A stretch of 64,000 bases of DNA from Endothia cerciana (GCA_026119935.1 JALRMH010000017.1:310001-374000); one strand, 5' to 3'; counted from the first letter of the stretch, positions 11,674 to 24,707 are shown. Program-made: numbers and translations. Notes: a model not told the origin generated them from the letters alone.

Positions 11674-11752
11674 CCAGCAGCGCCAGCAGCAGCGCCAGCA
11701 GCCAGCAGCCAGCAGCCAGCAGCCAGCAGCCACCAGCCACCAGCACAAGCAG
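11635..11752. repeat. CAG trinucleotide tract with degenerate extension
   Basis: Thirteen perfect GCA units at 11635-11673 are followed by interrupted CAG and CCAGCAG units to about 11752. The tract lies upstream of PSR1 in its probable promoter or leader. The open frames it creates (poly-Gln, poly-Ala, poly-Ser, poly-Leu) come from the repeat itself. Confidence 0.88.
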
Positions 11753-12197
11753 TGCAGCGGCCCAGAGCAGGTCAGATGGAGTGCAGATGGGGGTACTGGA
11801 GGCTGAAGAACGGGCGTTCCGCAATTTCGCTTCCTTAGGTTGCGCCGCCAGCATCCCCCCAAAACGACTGTAGGCCCTTGGGTGTCCTTGGTCCTGGGCT
11901 GCCCAATCAGGACTGGCGCCTCTGCGTTTTATGGGCCCGCTAATGGGCTCCTTCAGATTGGGTTATTTCAGGTTCAATGATACTCTACCCTAGCAGATGG
12001 GCCTAATGCTGTAGTAGCCTGAGGATGTGGATGTGGATTTGATGGGCAGATGGATGACAGGCTCCTTGTGTTGTTGATCCCCTGATCGATCCAGCCCCGT
12101 CCTCGGGTGGCCTTGAGAGGGACAGGGAGAGGGACAGGGAGAGGGAAGGGGGGGGGGGATATAGATGTACTGGACGAGATCTGATATGTGAGAAGGG

Positions 12198-12198
<1 letters not shown>

Positions 12199-12247
<49 letters not shown>
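12199..12247. repeat. (CA)n(GA)n compound microsatellite
   Basis: About fifteen CA units run directly into nine GA units in the PSR1/ABCD intergenic region. Confidence 0.9.
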
Positions 12248-14374
12248 GCGAGTAGATGGGTGTGGGATGGCGAGACCGACCAGTCCTATCACCAATGTAC
12301 ATACGCCGCAGGAGAGAGAGATTGACTACTACAGTCTTGGTCCTTGCACAGTGGGAGGACAGCGCCCAGGCGTGAAGGAACAGCTCGGGTGTGGGAAATG
12401 ACGACGGCCCAGTGCTACCACGATATTTCCGTGCAAAAAGAATTGTCCGTCCTAGACCCGGGCCACACTATACCAATTACTTGGCAGCCTCAAGGTGTTT
12501 TATTAACCCCCCGTCTGCTATGTACCATAGTATGTGAGGAGGAGTCGGCTCGTGGTTCTCCAGGGTGCGTCATTCTCCAAGCCAGAAGCCGCCGAATCTT
12601 CTTGAGATGGCCTTGCCCCAGCAGCGGATATGTATCATCCCGAACCGGTCCGGTCAACGAACGAGGCCAATCTTCTGTAGTAGAATCATCATCTGAGGTT
12701 GTTGACCGCTCTGGGCGGCCGCAGTTACGTGCCCGACCATGGAGAGAAAGGGGTGCAGTACGAAGGGGTGGGGGGACAACTCGCAGGTTGCTTGTCAGCT
12801 CGTCAGGGCCCGGGACGGCGTATGCACGATTCCACACACGAGGTTCCACACACAGCGGAGACGGCGGCACGGCGGGTAGCAGATGAGCTTCCGGGCTCTG
12901 CGACGCTCAGAGAACCCCCCCCCCCCCCTCAAGGAGGAGGGGGTTCAGGCCGTGGCCTCTTCCACTGGGATCTGCATCCGGTGCCGCACTGCACCTCTCT
13001 CTTGCAGGCCGCCCTGCAGTGTGGAGAGATGTGGGAAGATGTACGTACGTATAGCAGGAGGGAGGCTCTGCAGCCACTCCAGGGCCATGTCCCCCTCCTG
13101 TCCAGTCCAGCAAGTCCCGGCATCCTAGGGACAAGGCAGGGTCTGGGCCAATGCTGTCAGACAGTGCGGCCACTCGCTGGATTCCAACCAGGATTCCGGG
13201 CACATCCTGACAGCCTGGGTGCCTGGGTGGACATGGTCGTCCGCTCCCCCCAGCAGACCTCGAAGGTGGATGGACCGGATGATTGGCCCTGTTGGCGCCC
13301 GGCCAAGGTGGCAAACCAGGAAACCCAGCCCGGGCATCCATTTCGACTGGCCTCCCATATCCCCCCTCGCAGCCCAAGTCCCTCTGGTGTGTCTCAGTTC
13401 CCGGCCCGGATGAGGGCACTCGAGCTAAAGCATCTGGGTCGTCCCGGATCGACTCGAGGCGACTGAACACCCGTGACGGTGGCCGCGACTGTGACAGTGA
13501 CAGTGACGGTGACGGTGATAGTGACGGTACGTACCTGCCATGGATCTGTCGTGCCAGCGGTGCCAGCGTGCCAGCGTGCCAGCGAGCCACGACAGATCTC
13601 GCCCCCAAACGGGCAGGGAGGCCGCCACATCAGGAATTTGCGCCCGTTCCAGTCTCCCAAGATTTCTCGTGGGGACAGAGACAGGCTTGTTTCAACATGA
13701 CTCCTCTCGATCCTGGTCTGCCTGTTGCAACGGCCACGGCCGGCCCGGCCCAGGTGAGGTCAGGTGAGGCAGACCTTGGATCAATGTTGAGCGATTCTCG
13801 AGGTCGTCCGAGAAGGTTTTGAGGAGGCATCCAGGATCCATCAACCCGCGGTTGGGACGGACACGGGGCAACCGCTGGAAGACGCCCTGGGGTGGACCTC
13901 GGGAGACTCTGCCCAGAGGCCACAGACCCTGGTCTTCCCCGGACTCTGCACGCCCGAGGCGGTTCCTGGGGAAGGGCCACGGCCACAGCACCTTACTACG
14001 GGAGCTTGGGGGTTGGCGGGATGGATCACATGCCAGAACCTCCAGCGCTCCAACCTCCTCCACCCAATGACGATGACCTCCGGAATTCCACCTTGGCAAT
14101 CAGCTCGGCCGTAACCTCGCCTCTCGACGGCTGGGTGTGTTGTTACAACTGTCGTCGACACGACAAGTCGTACTGTTCCGTTAGAGTCCAGTATACACAG
14201 CAGGGTCGAGGGTGGTGGACAATCGCGCAAACCTGACCATACCGTCCCCGATTCCCAGCCTTCGCGGCCTCCTCCACGCGACTCGCCACCGAGGCTCGTA
14301 GCCGACCCTGTCGCACAGTGCACTCCGTACCCGATGGCACAATAGCGCTTCAATCACTCACTCACTCCCGGATC

Positions 14375-16911
14375 ATGGCCACTCAATCAACCCTGCGGCA
14401 CTCAGCCGCCGAGGCGGCCCTCCTCGGGTTCGTCGACAAGTATACATCCCTGATCCGCACGCGCCTGCGCCAGACCTCGCGCGCGACGAGGCTCCTCGCG
14501 ACCCTCGCGCTCTTGTCATCCATCATACTCGGCGCCGAGGCCTCGCGCAGGCGGTGGAAGAGGCGGCGCTTCGAGCGGGAACAGGGTGTCAAGTTGGTGC
14601 GGACCAACTCGTGGGTCCACAACAAGGATGGCTCGCGCACCATCTACGTGCCCTACAAGGACGGGACTTCCAAGGTGGTGATCCATACGACCAAGCCTCT
14701 GACCTTCGAGGCGCATCGGAGGTTGTTCCTGAATCCGCCCAGGGTGTCTGGGCTGGCCGACGGGACGGTGCCGAGTGCACAGACGAAGCCCGGCCTGAAC
14801 CTGGCATTCCTGCACCAGTTCCTGAGCCTGATGAGCATCGTGATCCCGAGGTGGACTAGCAAAGAGGCGGGCTTGCTGGTGAGCCATGGGGTGTTCCTGA
14901 TGCTGCGGACATATCTGTCCTTGATCGTCGCTAGGCTGGATGGCGAGATCGTGCGCGATCTCGTTGCCGGCAACGGCAGGCTGTTCCTCTGGGGCATTGT
15001 GAAGTGGTGCGGCCTCGGCGGCTTTGCTTCCTACGTCAACGCGATGATCAAGTTCCTCGAGTCCAAGGTGTCGATCGCGTTCCGCACGAGGCTCACCCGG
15101 TATATACACGACCTGTACCTGAACGACAACCTCAACTACTACAAGCTCTCCAACCTGGACGGGGGTGTCGGCCAGGGCGCGGACCAGTACATCACTCAGG
15201 ACCTGACGCTCTTCTGTGCGGCCGCGGCCAATCTCTACTCGTCTCTGGGCAAGCCGTTCGTGGACATCTGCGTCTTCAACTACCAGCTCTATCGGTCTCT
15301 CGGGCCCCTCGCCCTGACCGGGCTCCTGAGCAACTACTTCTTCACAGCTTCCATCCTGCGCCGGCTCTCGCCCCCGTTCGGCAAGCTCAAGGCGGTCGAG
15401 GGCGCCAAAGAGGGAGATTTCCGCTCCTTGCACGCGCGGCTCATAGCCAATGCCGAGGAGGTCGCCTTCTACGGCGGCGCAGACATGGAGAAGCACTTCC
15501 TGAACCGCGAATTCAAGTCGTTGAAAAACTGGATGGAGGGTATCTACATGCTCAAGATCCGCTACAATATCCTCGAGGACTTCATCCTCAAATACAGCTG
15601 GTCCGCATACGGCTACCTCCTGTCATCCCTGCCCGTCTTTCTGCCCGCGTGGGGTGGTCTCGGTGGCGCCTCAGAGCTGCTGGAGTCGACGGAAAAGGGC
15701 GGCCGCGAGCGCTCCCGCATGGGGAACTTCATCACCAACAAGCGCCTGATGCTGTCGCTCGCGGATGCCGGCGGGCGCATGATGTACAGTCTCAAGGACC
15801 TGTCGGAGCTCGCGGGCTATACCTCGCGCGTGTACACCCTCGTCGCAACCCTGCACCGGGTCCACGCCAGCGCCTACCCTGTCCGCGTCTCCAACGAGAT
15901 CTATTCCTTGTCCGATGTGCAGGGCACCATCCAGCGCGGCTTCGACGGTGTGCGCCTCGAGCACGTCCCCGTCGTCGCGCCTGCGCTGTGGCCGCAGGGC
16001 GGCGACGAGCTCATCGAGTCGCTGAGCCTCATCGTCCGACGCGGTGAACACCTGCTCATCTCGGGCTCGAACGGCGTGGGCAAGAGCGCCGTCTCGCGGA
16101 TCCTGGCAGGCCTGTGGCCCGTCTACCGCGGCCTGGTGTCGCGACCCAAGGCCAACGGCGAAGACGGGATCATGTTCCTCCCCCAGCGGCCATATCTTAG
16201 CGTCGGCACGCTGCGCGACCAGGTCATCTATCCCGACGGTGAGGCGGATATGCGCTCGAAGCGGAGGAACGAGTACGAGCTCAAGAACATCCTCGAGGCC
16301 GCGCGGCTTGGGTACCTGCCTGATCGCGAGGGGGGGTGGGACACCAAGAAGGAGTGGAAGGACGTGCTGAGCGGCGGCGAGAAGCAGCGGATGGCCATTG
16401 CGAGGCTGTTGTATCACGAGCCGCAGTATGCATTCATTGACGAGGGCACGAGCGCTGTCAGTAGTGATGTGGAGGGCTTGCTCTATGAGACCTGCAAGGA
16501 GAAGGGGATAAGTAAGTTGTTTTCTCACCTCCCCCAACCACCACCACCACCACCACCACCACCCCTGCCTGGGCGGTGGAGGGATGATTTCCGGCTGACA
16601 CCGGGGCAGCGCTCATCACCATCTCCACGCGCGCCTCCCTCAAGAAGTACCACACCTTCAACCTCGTCCTCGGCCTGGGCGAGGCCGGCGACCAGTGGGA
16701 GTTTGAGAGGATCGGCACGGAGCGCGAGAAGATGCACGTCGAGAGGGAGCTGCAGGAGCTGCGGGACAGGCTGGCCCAGGTCGAGGAGTGGAAGAGGAGG
16801 AGGGACGAGATCGGGAGGGAGCTCGCGCAGGTGTGGGTTGAGGGCGGGGAGGGGCTGCCGCCGCCCGCTTATACCGAGGCGGGGGAGGGAGAGGAGGTGG
16901 CTCAAGCGTAG
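14375..16911 (+). CDS. Peroxisomal ABCD-family half-transporter (Pxa1/Pxa2 type), long-chain acyl import
   Basis: Two exons (14375-16511, 16610-16911) give 812 residues, the usual length of peroxisomal half-transporters. The N-terminal half is the ABCD membrane domain, with LRTYLSLIVARLDGEIVRDL and the helix pair around RLIANAEEVAFYGG, the EAA-like motif that contacts the ATPase domain. The nucleotide-binding domain has Walker A SGSNGVGKS (about residues 563-571), signature LSGGEKQRMAIARLL (about 664) and Walker B YAFIDEGTSAVSSD. After the intron it continues TLITISTRASLKKYHTFNL, which confirms the splice. The C-terminal tail is a charged coiled coil. By analogy with yeast, Pxa1 and Pxa2 pair to move acyl-CoA into peroxisomes for beta-oxidation. 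I cannot say which paralogue this is. The intron contains a CCA-rich repeat on the sense strand. Confidence 0.92.
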
Positions 16912-17419
16912 GTGTCTCTTTGGCGTTGACCTCTGTGGTATAACCCGCATACTCGCCGTGCATTCAAAGCTCCCTTCTACCTTTTCCCCTGGTGGTCTCT
17001 CACCCGCTTGCTGTACCGCACAACCACATAATCCTGTGCGTCCATACTCCCACGTCAGAACACTGTGGAGGTCGCTGGATAAGAGTGTATTCCCATTGAA
17101 CACTTGTCTGCTTTTCAGATCGCCACGCCCATCATCGAGCCCGCACAAATGCTATCACATACACCGCCAGGACCTCCCACGAAAGCGAAGCCGAGGCTTG
17201 CGGTTCTCTCAACAAATGGAATTGATCTTTGCCTTTTTTTTTGGGGGGGGGGGTTTGTTTTGTTTCGTTTCCTGGCGCGATGACCACCCTCGATTCTATG
17301 TCTACCCCCGAACTACAGTACAACCCGGTCCGTAGCCTCTCATAGGTATTATACAACCAACATGACCGGCTCCTCTCTCCGTCCCGCTCTCTCCATTTTC
17401 AAGGCTGCCTGCCACCTCT
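16912..17419. other. Convergent 3' intergenic region
   Basis: About 500 bases between the stop of the ABCD transporter and the stop of MPP beta. It holds a T9G10 junction near 17237-17256 and otherwise looks like ordinary 3' untranslated sequence from both sides. Confidence 0.55.
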
Positions 17420-19023
17420 TTAAGAGAACATCCTGCTCATGTTACCCCTGATTCTCTGGTAGTCAAACAGATCCTCGATGCTGCCGACGGCGGAGATGGC
17501 AATGTCCTGGTCCCAGATCCTCTTCTGCGCAAACCTCATAATGTCCTCGGCGGTTACGGCGTCGATGGTCCGCTCGATCTCGCCGGGGCTCATCCGCCGG
17601 CCGGTGGTGACGATCTGGCGGCCGATGTCCTCGGCCAGGGCAGTGGTGCCATCCAGGGACAGGAGGATGGAGGCCTTGAGCTGGGCCTTGGCGCGCTCGG
17701 TCTCGGCCTCGGTCACGGACTGGCACAGGCGGGTCCACTCCCTGATGGCGAAGTGGACGAGGTCATCAATGCGCTCCTTCTTGTCGGTGACGAGGTAGAT
17801 ACCCCAGAGACTGTTGTGTGTTAGCACCTTCTGGGCCTCGAGTTATGGGCCAGGGGGTGGGAACCTACCCGGTGTCGCTATAGCTGGTGGAGAAGCTCAT
17901 GAAGCTGTTTGCCAGGTCGTTCTTGTGGACGAAACCGCTCAGCTTGCTGCCCTGGTGAGGAGCGTTGCCCATAGCCTTGTCGTAGTTTCCGACGATAGCC
18001 TGGGCGACCAGAGCAGTGAAGTAGTCATCGTCATTCCAGCTGACACCCTCCACAGCAATGGCAATGTTGGCAGTGGGGATGGTGTCGTCGCGTATCCGGA
18101 CATCAGAACCAATAAACTCGGGCCTCCTCTTGGACAGGAGGTAGGCGTGGGTCTCGGGGGACTTGTCGGGCAGTTTGGCGAAGTACCTGTCGGCCATCTC
18201 GACGAGCTTCTCGTGGGGGATACCACCAGCGCCGACGAGGACCATGCGGTCGGCAGTGTAGTTGTGCTTGATGTAGTTGGTGAGCTCGGTCCTGGTGATG
18301 TCGCGGATGTTCTCCTTGGGGCCCAGGATGGTGCGGCCGAGGGGCTGGTGCTGGAAGGCGGTGGCGTGCAGGTGGTCGAAGACGACCTCCTCAATCTGCT
18401 TCTCAACCTCCTCCGACTCGCGCAGGATCACGTCGCGCTCGCGCTCGATGGCGGCCTCCTCGAGCTTGGAGTTCTGGAGGATATCGGCGAGGATGTCAAC
18501 GCATTGCGGCACGTCCTCGTTGAGGGCCTTGGCGAAGTATACGGTGTTCTCGCGCTGAGCTTCTTGTCAGATACACATGATGTCCAGAGGCGGTATCGTA
18601 TGGTGTGACGACATACCGAGGTGTAGGCGTTGAGGTGGGCGCCCATGTTCTCGATCTCGAGCTCGAGCTGCTGTTGTGTCCGGTTGGAGGTACCCTTTCG
18701 GCATGTCAACAGGCTGTCCTTCAGCGGTCCCGGCAAGCTCAACTGATCCGTACCTTGAAGGCCAGGTGCTCGAGGAAGTGCGCGGTGCCATTGTTCTCCG
18801 CCGTCTCGGCTCGCGAGCCGGCATCGATCCACATGCCGACGGTGGAGGTCTGGGCGTACGGGGAGTGTTGGGTGGCGACGGTGAGGCCATTCTTGAGGGT
18901 GGTGGTCTGGGTCTTGATGGGCGCAGAGACTGGGGTCGCGAAGGTGCGCCTCAATGGGGCCGAAGGGTATGCCCTCCGGGTGAGGCCCTTGGAAAGGTTG
19001 AGAGCGAGTCTCCGGGACGCCAT
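17420..19023 (-). CDS. Mitochondrial processing peptidase beta subunit (MPP beta, core I protein)
   Basis: Exons 19023-18754, 18694-18617, 18554-17869 and 17810-17420 give 474 residues. The first 30 residues (MASRRLALNLSKGLTRR and onward) form an Arg-rich, acid-free mitochondrial presequence. The inverted zinc motif is HFLEH (His82, Glu85, His86) in NGTAHFLEHLAFKGT, with the distal acidic helix EEAAIERERDVILRESEEVE; this is the M16 metalloprotease active site. The C-terminal half, from GLWGIYLVTDKKERI to RMSPGEIERTIDAV, matches the family over its whole length. MPP cleaves presequences from imported proteins in the matrix with MPP alpha. In Neurospora the beta subunit is also core protein I of the bc1 complex, and the same dual role is likely here. 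The start was taken at MASRRLAL, nine codons inside a longer frame, because it opens the presequence. Confidence 0.95.
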
Positions 19024-19854
19024 CTTGAGGAGGGATCGAGGATGTGCCAATCGCCTGGAAGACGGGATCTGCTAAGGGTCAAGTCGGGCTGGCTGACCTG
19101 GCTTCGGTCGCTGACACCTGGAGACCGGGCTTTGTCGCTGGTGGTGGGAGGGATGGTGGGTGGGTTGGTGTCGTTGTCGGGATTGAGGCGTTTATCGTCG
19201 TCAAGAAAATCGACTCTACGTTTCTCTCTTCCGGCAAGCCGCGCCCACTTGAGCTTGGTCTGGTTGGCTGGTGCTGGCACTGCTGGGTTGAGCTCCTCGA
19301 AAATCTGCTGCAGCGGAAGGCTGCCTTGGCCTGAGGCAGATCCTGACCCCTGCCCCGATTACACCCGAATCATGGGGCTGTTGATTGGCCAGCGGGCCTG
19401 AATGCTTAGTCAGATTCTCTACCGCCGTGTACGTGCCATAGCACCAAGCCCATCGAGGGGCTGATGTCACGCGGTACGGAGGTACTTGGGTACTGATGCG
19501 ATGTACCCCATACTTGCTTGCCGTGCATACAGACGTATGTACGTCCGTACTATGGGTTTACTTGGGCAGGCACACAGACAAACCGCCGGAAGCCTGCCCG
19601 CAAGTGCCGTCCAGCTTTGCAGTGAGTGACCCTCCGTTGCCCTCTTACATAACGTTGGCCACGATGTCATGAGGAGTCGGCTGCATGATTTTTATGTCTT
19701 GAGGTCTGCCTGTCCCTCTTCTTGACGTGGCAGGGACGATCACTCTTCTACCTGCTCTCCCGTCTCCTCTCCTCCCCTCCCCTTCGCCATCTCCTATACA
19801 TAGTAGGTTGGACAGCTCGAATAACATCGTGCAAGTAATCCTGACCCTTCCATC
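19024..19854. promoter_or_regulatory. Bidirectional promoter region, MPP beta / GH36
   Basis: 831 bases separate the two divergent start codons, so both promoters must lie here. It contains an inverted, GTAC-rich patch around 19530-19556, including one TACTATGG motif. A pyrimidine-rich tract at about 19735-19800 precedes the GH36 start, as is usual for fungal core promoters. Promoter activity is inferred from position only. Confidence 0.5.
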
Positions 19855-22800
19855 ATGAGCGTCCCTGAAGACGACTATGACGAGTCCATCTACCACATTC
19901 CTAAGCAGAGGAAGCGCATCGTCAAGGGCATGGGGGCTTCTCTCTCGGTCTATCCACCCCTGGGTCAGGTAACCCAGGTCCAGAAGGGACATGTCCAGGT
20001 CACAGCCCTCCTCGAAGCCCCCTCCGGTCAGGCCCAGCAGCCCTGGGAGGTGGCCCTGTGGCACTCGGCCGGTGACGATGCTTGGGCTGAGACACCGCTG
20101 TCCCCGACCGAGAAGACACCGAGCACTCTGCAGAGTGTCGACGGCTCCGTATGTCGTCTCTGGTTTGAGGGCAGGGTGTCTGTGCAGCCACGGTTGAACT
20201 TCACAGTCAAGTTCCGACATGGGTCGGACCAGCCCTGGAAATGGATCCGGGATGAACAGGGCATGGGAGATGGGACAATCATCGTCACCAGTGACTTGAC
20301 AGTTGGTGCCCTGCCGGACGACTTTGGCAGCATCCTCAAGGGCTACGATGACAGAATCAAGGTCGACTCCCGCCAGTCTCAGTGTCCAGGGACACGTCTC
20401 TGGGAGATTACAGCCACTGCAGACGCTGCGAATGGCGATGATTCTACGTTCCTGGATTTGAGCCTAGGCTTGCCTTGGGGGGGCTTTCTCGGGTAAGCCT
20501 CCGTCCCTCTGGAGTGTCGTGTGGATTCCTTGGCCTCCGCCCTGCGTCCTGGGACAGTCACTATTGTGGTGGAAACCCCCCCCCCCCCCATCCCCGATCA
20601 TGCTCTGCCTCAGGATACGGCTGTCAGGCAATCCCGTGGCTGAAGATGCATCGGTCTCTATTTCATGGCCTCAAAAGTCTTGGCTGACATGTTACAGGTG
20701 GTTCTCTCTGGTCCGTATTTGGGCTCCTTGGATCGCTCCAAGACATGGCAAAACCCACTTCTCGCTAGACAAGGACGCTGTTCTCGCTGCATTTCTCAAC
20801 TCGAAAGGTCAACATCTCGTCCTTCTCGCTGTGAGTGGCGTCAATGATGTGATGGCAACTTTCCGCAGTGACGAATCTGGCAATGTGCAACTTCACCTGA
20901 GGAACGATAGTGACAACTCAGAGTCCGGGGCTGTCTTGGCCGCTGTCGGTCACAACTTTGAAAGCGCAAACGCTGCAGTGATGTATCAAGCCCGCACGTT
21001 GGTGGTTTCGAGTAAGAAGTCGACCGGCGAATTCGACGAGGAATTCAAGGCTCTTCGGGAAGGCGTGAGGCCGGAGTGGATGGAGAACTGGTACGATGGC
21101 TTAGGCTTCTGTGAGTGTTGACTGTCTCGATCCCACTCGGCCATCTAGCCGCCATGTACGCTAACACATCGGAGGCACTTGGAACGCTCTGGGCCAGAGG
21201 CTTACCGATGAGAAAGTTCTCACCGCCGTTGACGAGTTGGCTAAACACAACATCAAAGTCACTAGTCTGATCATCGATGACAACTGGCAAAACATCGATT
21301 ACAGGGGTGAGGGTCAATTTCAGTATGGCTGGAACGATTTTGAGGTATCTAGGCGCCCTTTCTTTTGGACCGGGTCCGACGGATTGGTATTGACCTCCCC
21401 TCTCAGGCTGAACCAAAAGCCTTCCCAAACGGCCTGAAGGATGTCGTCACAAAGATCAGGGACCGGCATCCGAACATCCAGCATGTCGCCGTATGGCACG
21501 CACTCTTGGGCTACTGGGCTGGACTGTCTCCCGACGGCAATCTGGCCAAGAAATACAAGACGGAGACTGTCGTGCGAGAGGATCAGAATCGCCGTTGGCT
21601 CCCATTGGGAGGCAAGATGACCGTTGTGTCCAAAGAGGATGTGCAAAAATTCTACGATGACTTCTACCGGTTCCTGTCATCGTGTGGTATCGACGGAGTG
21701 AAGACCGACGCGCAATTCATGACGGACACCTGGGTATCCGCCAGAGCACGGCGGGAGCTCATCACAGAGTATCTGGATGCATGGACGATCTCGTCTCTTC
21801 GACACTTCAGCATCAAGGCCATCAGCTGCATGTCACAGACCCCAACCATCCTCTTCTATTCTCAGCTGCCGCGCAATCGGCCCACCATCCTATGCAGAAA
21901 CTCCGACGACTTCTTCCCAGAGATCCCTTCCTCGCACCCCTGGCACATCTGGGCCAATGCTCACAATAGCTTATTTACGCAGCACCTGAACATTCTGCCC
22001 GACTGGGATATGTTCCAAACCGTTCATGACTACTCCAGCTTTCACGCGGCTGCCCGTTGCGTTAGCGGAGGACCGATCTACATCACGGATGCCCCTGGAT
22101 CTCACAATATGGATCTCATCAACCAGATGACTGGCATCACGACCCACGGCAAGACCATCATCTTCCGGCCAAGCGTCTTGGGCCGCAGCATCGACCAATA
22201 TGTCGACTATCATGACGAAGCGCTGCTCAAGATCGGCTGCTATAACGGAAAGGCTGTGACAGGGACCCCCATCATGGGAGTGTTCAACGTCTCTGGCCGC
22301 GCGTTAACAGACATCATCCCGCTTGGGCGCTTCTCTGGTGTTATAGACTCCATGAACTACATTATCCGCGCGCACAACACCGGATTGGTCACACCACCGG
22401 TCCGGACAGATAGCCCTGCCTCCAAGCTCGCCGTGTCACTCGACATTAGGGGCTACGAGATCTTCACAGCTTACCCACTATCTCCCTTCGACAGTGGAAG
22501 CCTCGGCCGCGTATTCGTCACTAACCTAGGCCTACTCGGAAAGATGACTGGCGCGGCCGCTGTTGTCAAGAACGAGTTTGATTGGCTGGAGAACGGAAGG
22601 GTCCTCGTTGACACGAGCATCAAGGCCTTAGGTGTCCTTGGGATCTACATCTCGAAGCTACCCCAGATGAGCATCGAGGGTGACTTCATGGCGACCATTC
22701 AAGGGCAGGTCATCCCGCCGCACACGGTTTCTGTGAGCAAGACTTCGAAAGAGGTGTTGGAGATCGATATCGAGGAAGCCTGGACGGAGATGGGGCTTAA

Positions 22801-22861
22801 GCCAGGCTGGGCCAACGAGGTTGAGGTCAAGGTGTACTTCAGCATTGACAAGGAGACGTAG
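19855..22861 (+). CDS. GH36 family protein, raffinose synthase / seed-imbibition (Sip1)-like
   Basis: Exons 19855-20492, 20698-21110, 21175-21344 and 21407-22861 give 891 residues. The catalytic barrel carries WYDGLGFCTWNALGQ, IIDDNWQNID, the nucleophile block GIDGVKTDAQF (Asp508) and SGGPIYITDAPGSHN with the likely acid/base Asp635. These motifs match plant raffinose synthases and Sip1 alpha-galactosidases in GH36. The family hydrolyses or transfers alpha-galactosyl residues. Fungal members are less well characterised, so hydrolase versus transferase activity cannot be chosen here. No signal peptide is visible, so the enzyme is probably intracellular. Intron 1 is long (205 bases) and contains a run of 14 C (20576-20589). 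The gene is divergent from MPP beta and convergent with the SDR-like gene. Confidence 0.9.
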
Positions 22862-23182
22862 ACAGTTATCGTCATATCGACGATCGATTCGAAGCTTGTC
22901 CGCTATTGGTTGTCACATGCTCAGGTCGGTCAGGTGCCAACTGCCAACTTGCTGCAGCAATCATGGCCGGCTATGAGCCTCCACAATTCAAGTGTGCAAT
23001 ATGATGACTACCAAGTGGCAATGTATTCATGGCGTAGCGGTCACTTAAGAGACCTTTCCGCGCGAGTCCGACATGGCGTCAAGGCTATGGTTCCATCCTG
23101 TCTGTCTGTCATCCCTACAAGGCACCACTCCGTCCCCCTTTCCCAAAGTGGGGATGCTTTCGTCTTACAGCAAACCGTTGTT
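22862..23182. other. Convergent 3' intergenic region
   Basis: About 320 bases between the stops of the GH36 and SDR-like genes. I see no distinct element. Confidence 0.5.
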
Positions 23183-24707
23183 TCAAGCAGCCTGGGGCTG
23201 GATCCCCAGCTTCTTGGCCTCAAACGACACGGCCTCGGCGATGCTATCCTTCAGGCTCGGCCGGGTAGGCTTCCAGCCGAGGTGCTTCCGCGCCCTGGTC
23301 GCGAAGCTCTTGGAGTTCACGGCCCAGGTCGCGGCGATGAGCCCACCTTCCTTCCTCAAGACCTCGACGGTCTCAGTCTTGATCTTTGGCTCGGCCATGA
23401 AGCCCTGCTTGACGAGCTCGTCGGCGACCCCTGGGTTTGTACGTCAGCACGTCTGGGTCCATCCTGTTTCTTGCCCTGGTGTCTTTTCGTGTTGTCCTTT
23501 TCTTGGACACCATCCAGAGAAAGTGACCGGAAGGGGGAGGGGAAGAAGGATTCAGACTTACACTTGGCCACATCACCCCACCTGTGCACGCCCGCCCCGG
23601 CGAAAAAGTACCCGTGTTCGCCAAACACCTCGGGGTCGGCCGCCAGCGCCGGGTCCTGCGCCGCCTCGACCAGGGCGACGAGCAGGTCCGTCAGGTCGTG
23701 CACGTGCACGTGGTCGAACTCGGACAGGCCCGTGCCAACGACGGGCGTATAGCCGACCCTCAGCGCCAGCCCGACCATGTCGGGCACCTGCATCGACCTC
23801 GTGTTGACGGCGCCCCTGCCCGTGCCGTAGATGGTCGGCGGGCTCACGATGGCGGTCCGGATCGGCGATGAGGTGCCGCCTCCGGCGGCCAGGACGATCT
23901 TGTCGATGTCGCGGTGGATGGCCTCATCCGGGATGGAGAGGACCCTGTCGATGTCGGCGACGTCATCGTACTTCTCGTCCGGATAGGGGGGCTGCCCGAA
24001 CCGTTTCTCGCCGAAGTCGCGCTGGGTATGCCTGCGTCAGTGGCGGGGCGAGCCAGTCTTGTGACGAGGGGATAGATGGCTGAGATGGCGATTCAGGTAT
24101 GAAGGTGGATTGAGGGGTTGGGTGGGTATGGAAGGTGGGGGGATACATACCCACATCAGCTCGCCAGTCCCGCTCATGTGAAGCCAGTATCCCGGCTTCT
24201 CGGCCGTGTGGCCCGCCGCGAGACCCTTTGCTATGGCCTTCGCGGAGGGGGCGTTGTCCGCCGAGTCGGCCAGGTCTACAGTCCGCATGTAGCGTGTGTC
24301 AGTTATCGGTTAACAACAACCTTCCTCCGCCTAGGCCCCCGAGGCTAGACGATGGGAGAGAGGGACCCCGGCAAGCAACTCACGAAGCACAATGTCCGCC
24401 TCGGAAGCGGCCTTCTCGATGACGGCCGTGTCGTCCAGGCTGCCGTAGATGAACTTGGCGTTGGGATGCCTGGCCTTGACCGGCGCCGCCCGGTCCTCGT
24501 TGCGCACCAGGTAGGTGTAGTCGTAGTCGGGGTGCTTCTGGTGCAGGACGTAGTCGAGGTCACCGCCGATGTAGCCTTAAACCATCACCATATCAGATCA
24601 CGAACCCAGAACTTTCTTCTCGAGAGTTGAGCGCGAGTTGGATGGCCTTACCGGTGACGCCAGTCCTGTTTGTAGTGTTAGTGGCTGGTTTTAGGGATGC
24701 CGTTGGG

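Larger units (their letters stand above)
10699..14374. other. Divergent intergenic region between PSR1 and the ABCD transporter
   Basis: About 3.7 kb between two divergent starts, so both promoters lie here. It holds a five-copy TGGGCG repeat (11151-11180), a CAG tract with a degenerate CAG/CCAGCAG tail (11635-11752), a GGGACA/GAGG-rich stretch (12118-12158), a CA/GA compound microsatellite (12199-12247), a run of 14 C (12915-12928), a degenerate GTGACAGTGACG repeat (about 13480-13530) and a short GTGCCAGC repeat (about 13550-13585). No conserved coding signal was found. Confidence 0.6.

Noticed and set aside
11060..11862. Minus-strand frames with poly-Leu and poly-Cys
   Set aside because: Created by the CAG repeat upstream of PSR1; no support outside the repeat.
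17814..18608. Plus-strand frame of about 264 codons
   Set aside because: Antisense to MPP beta, low-complexity Val/Gly/Leu-rich product, no domain; a shadow of the real gene.
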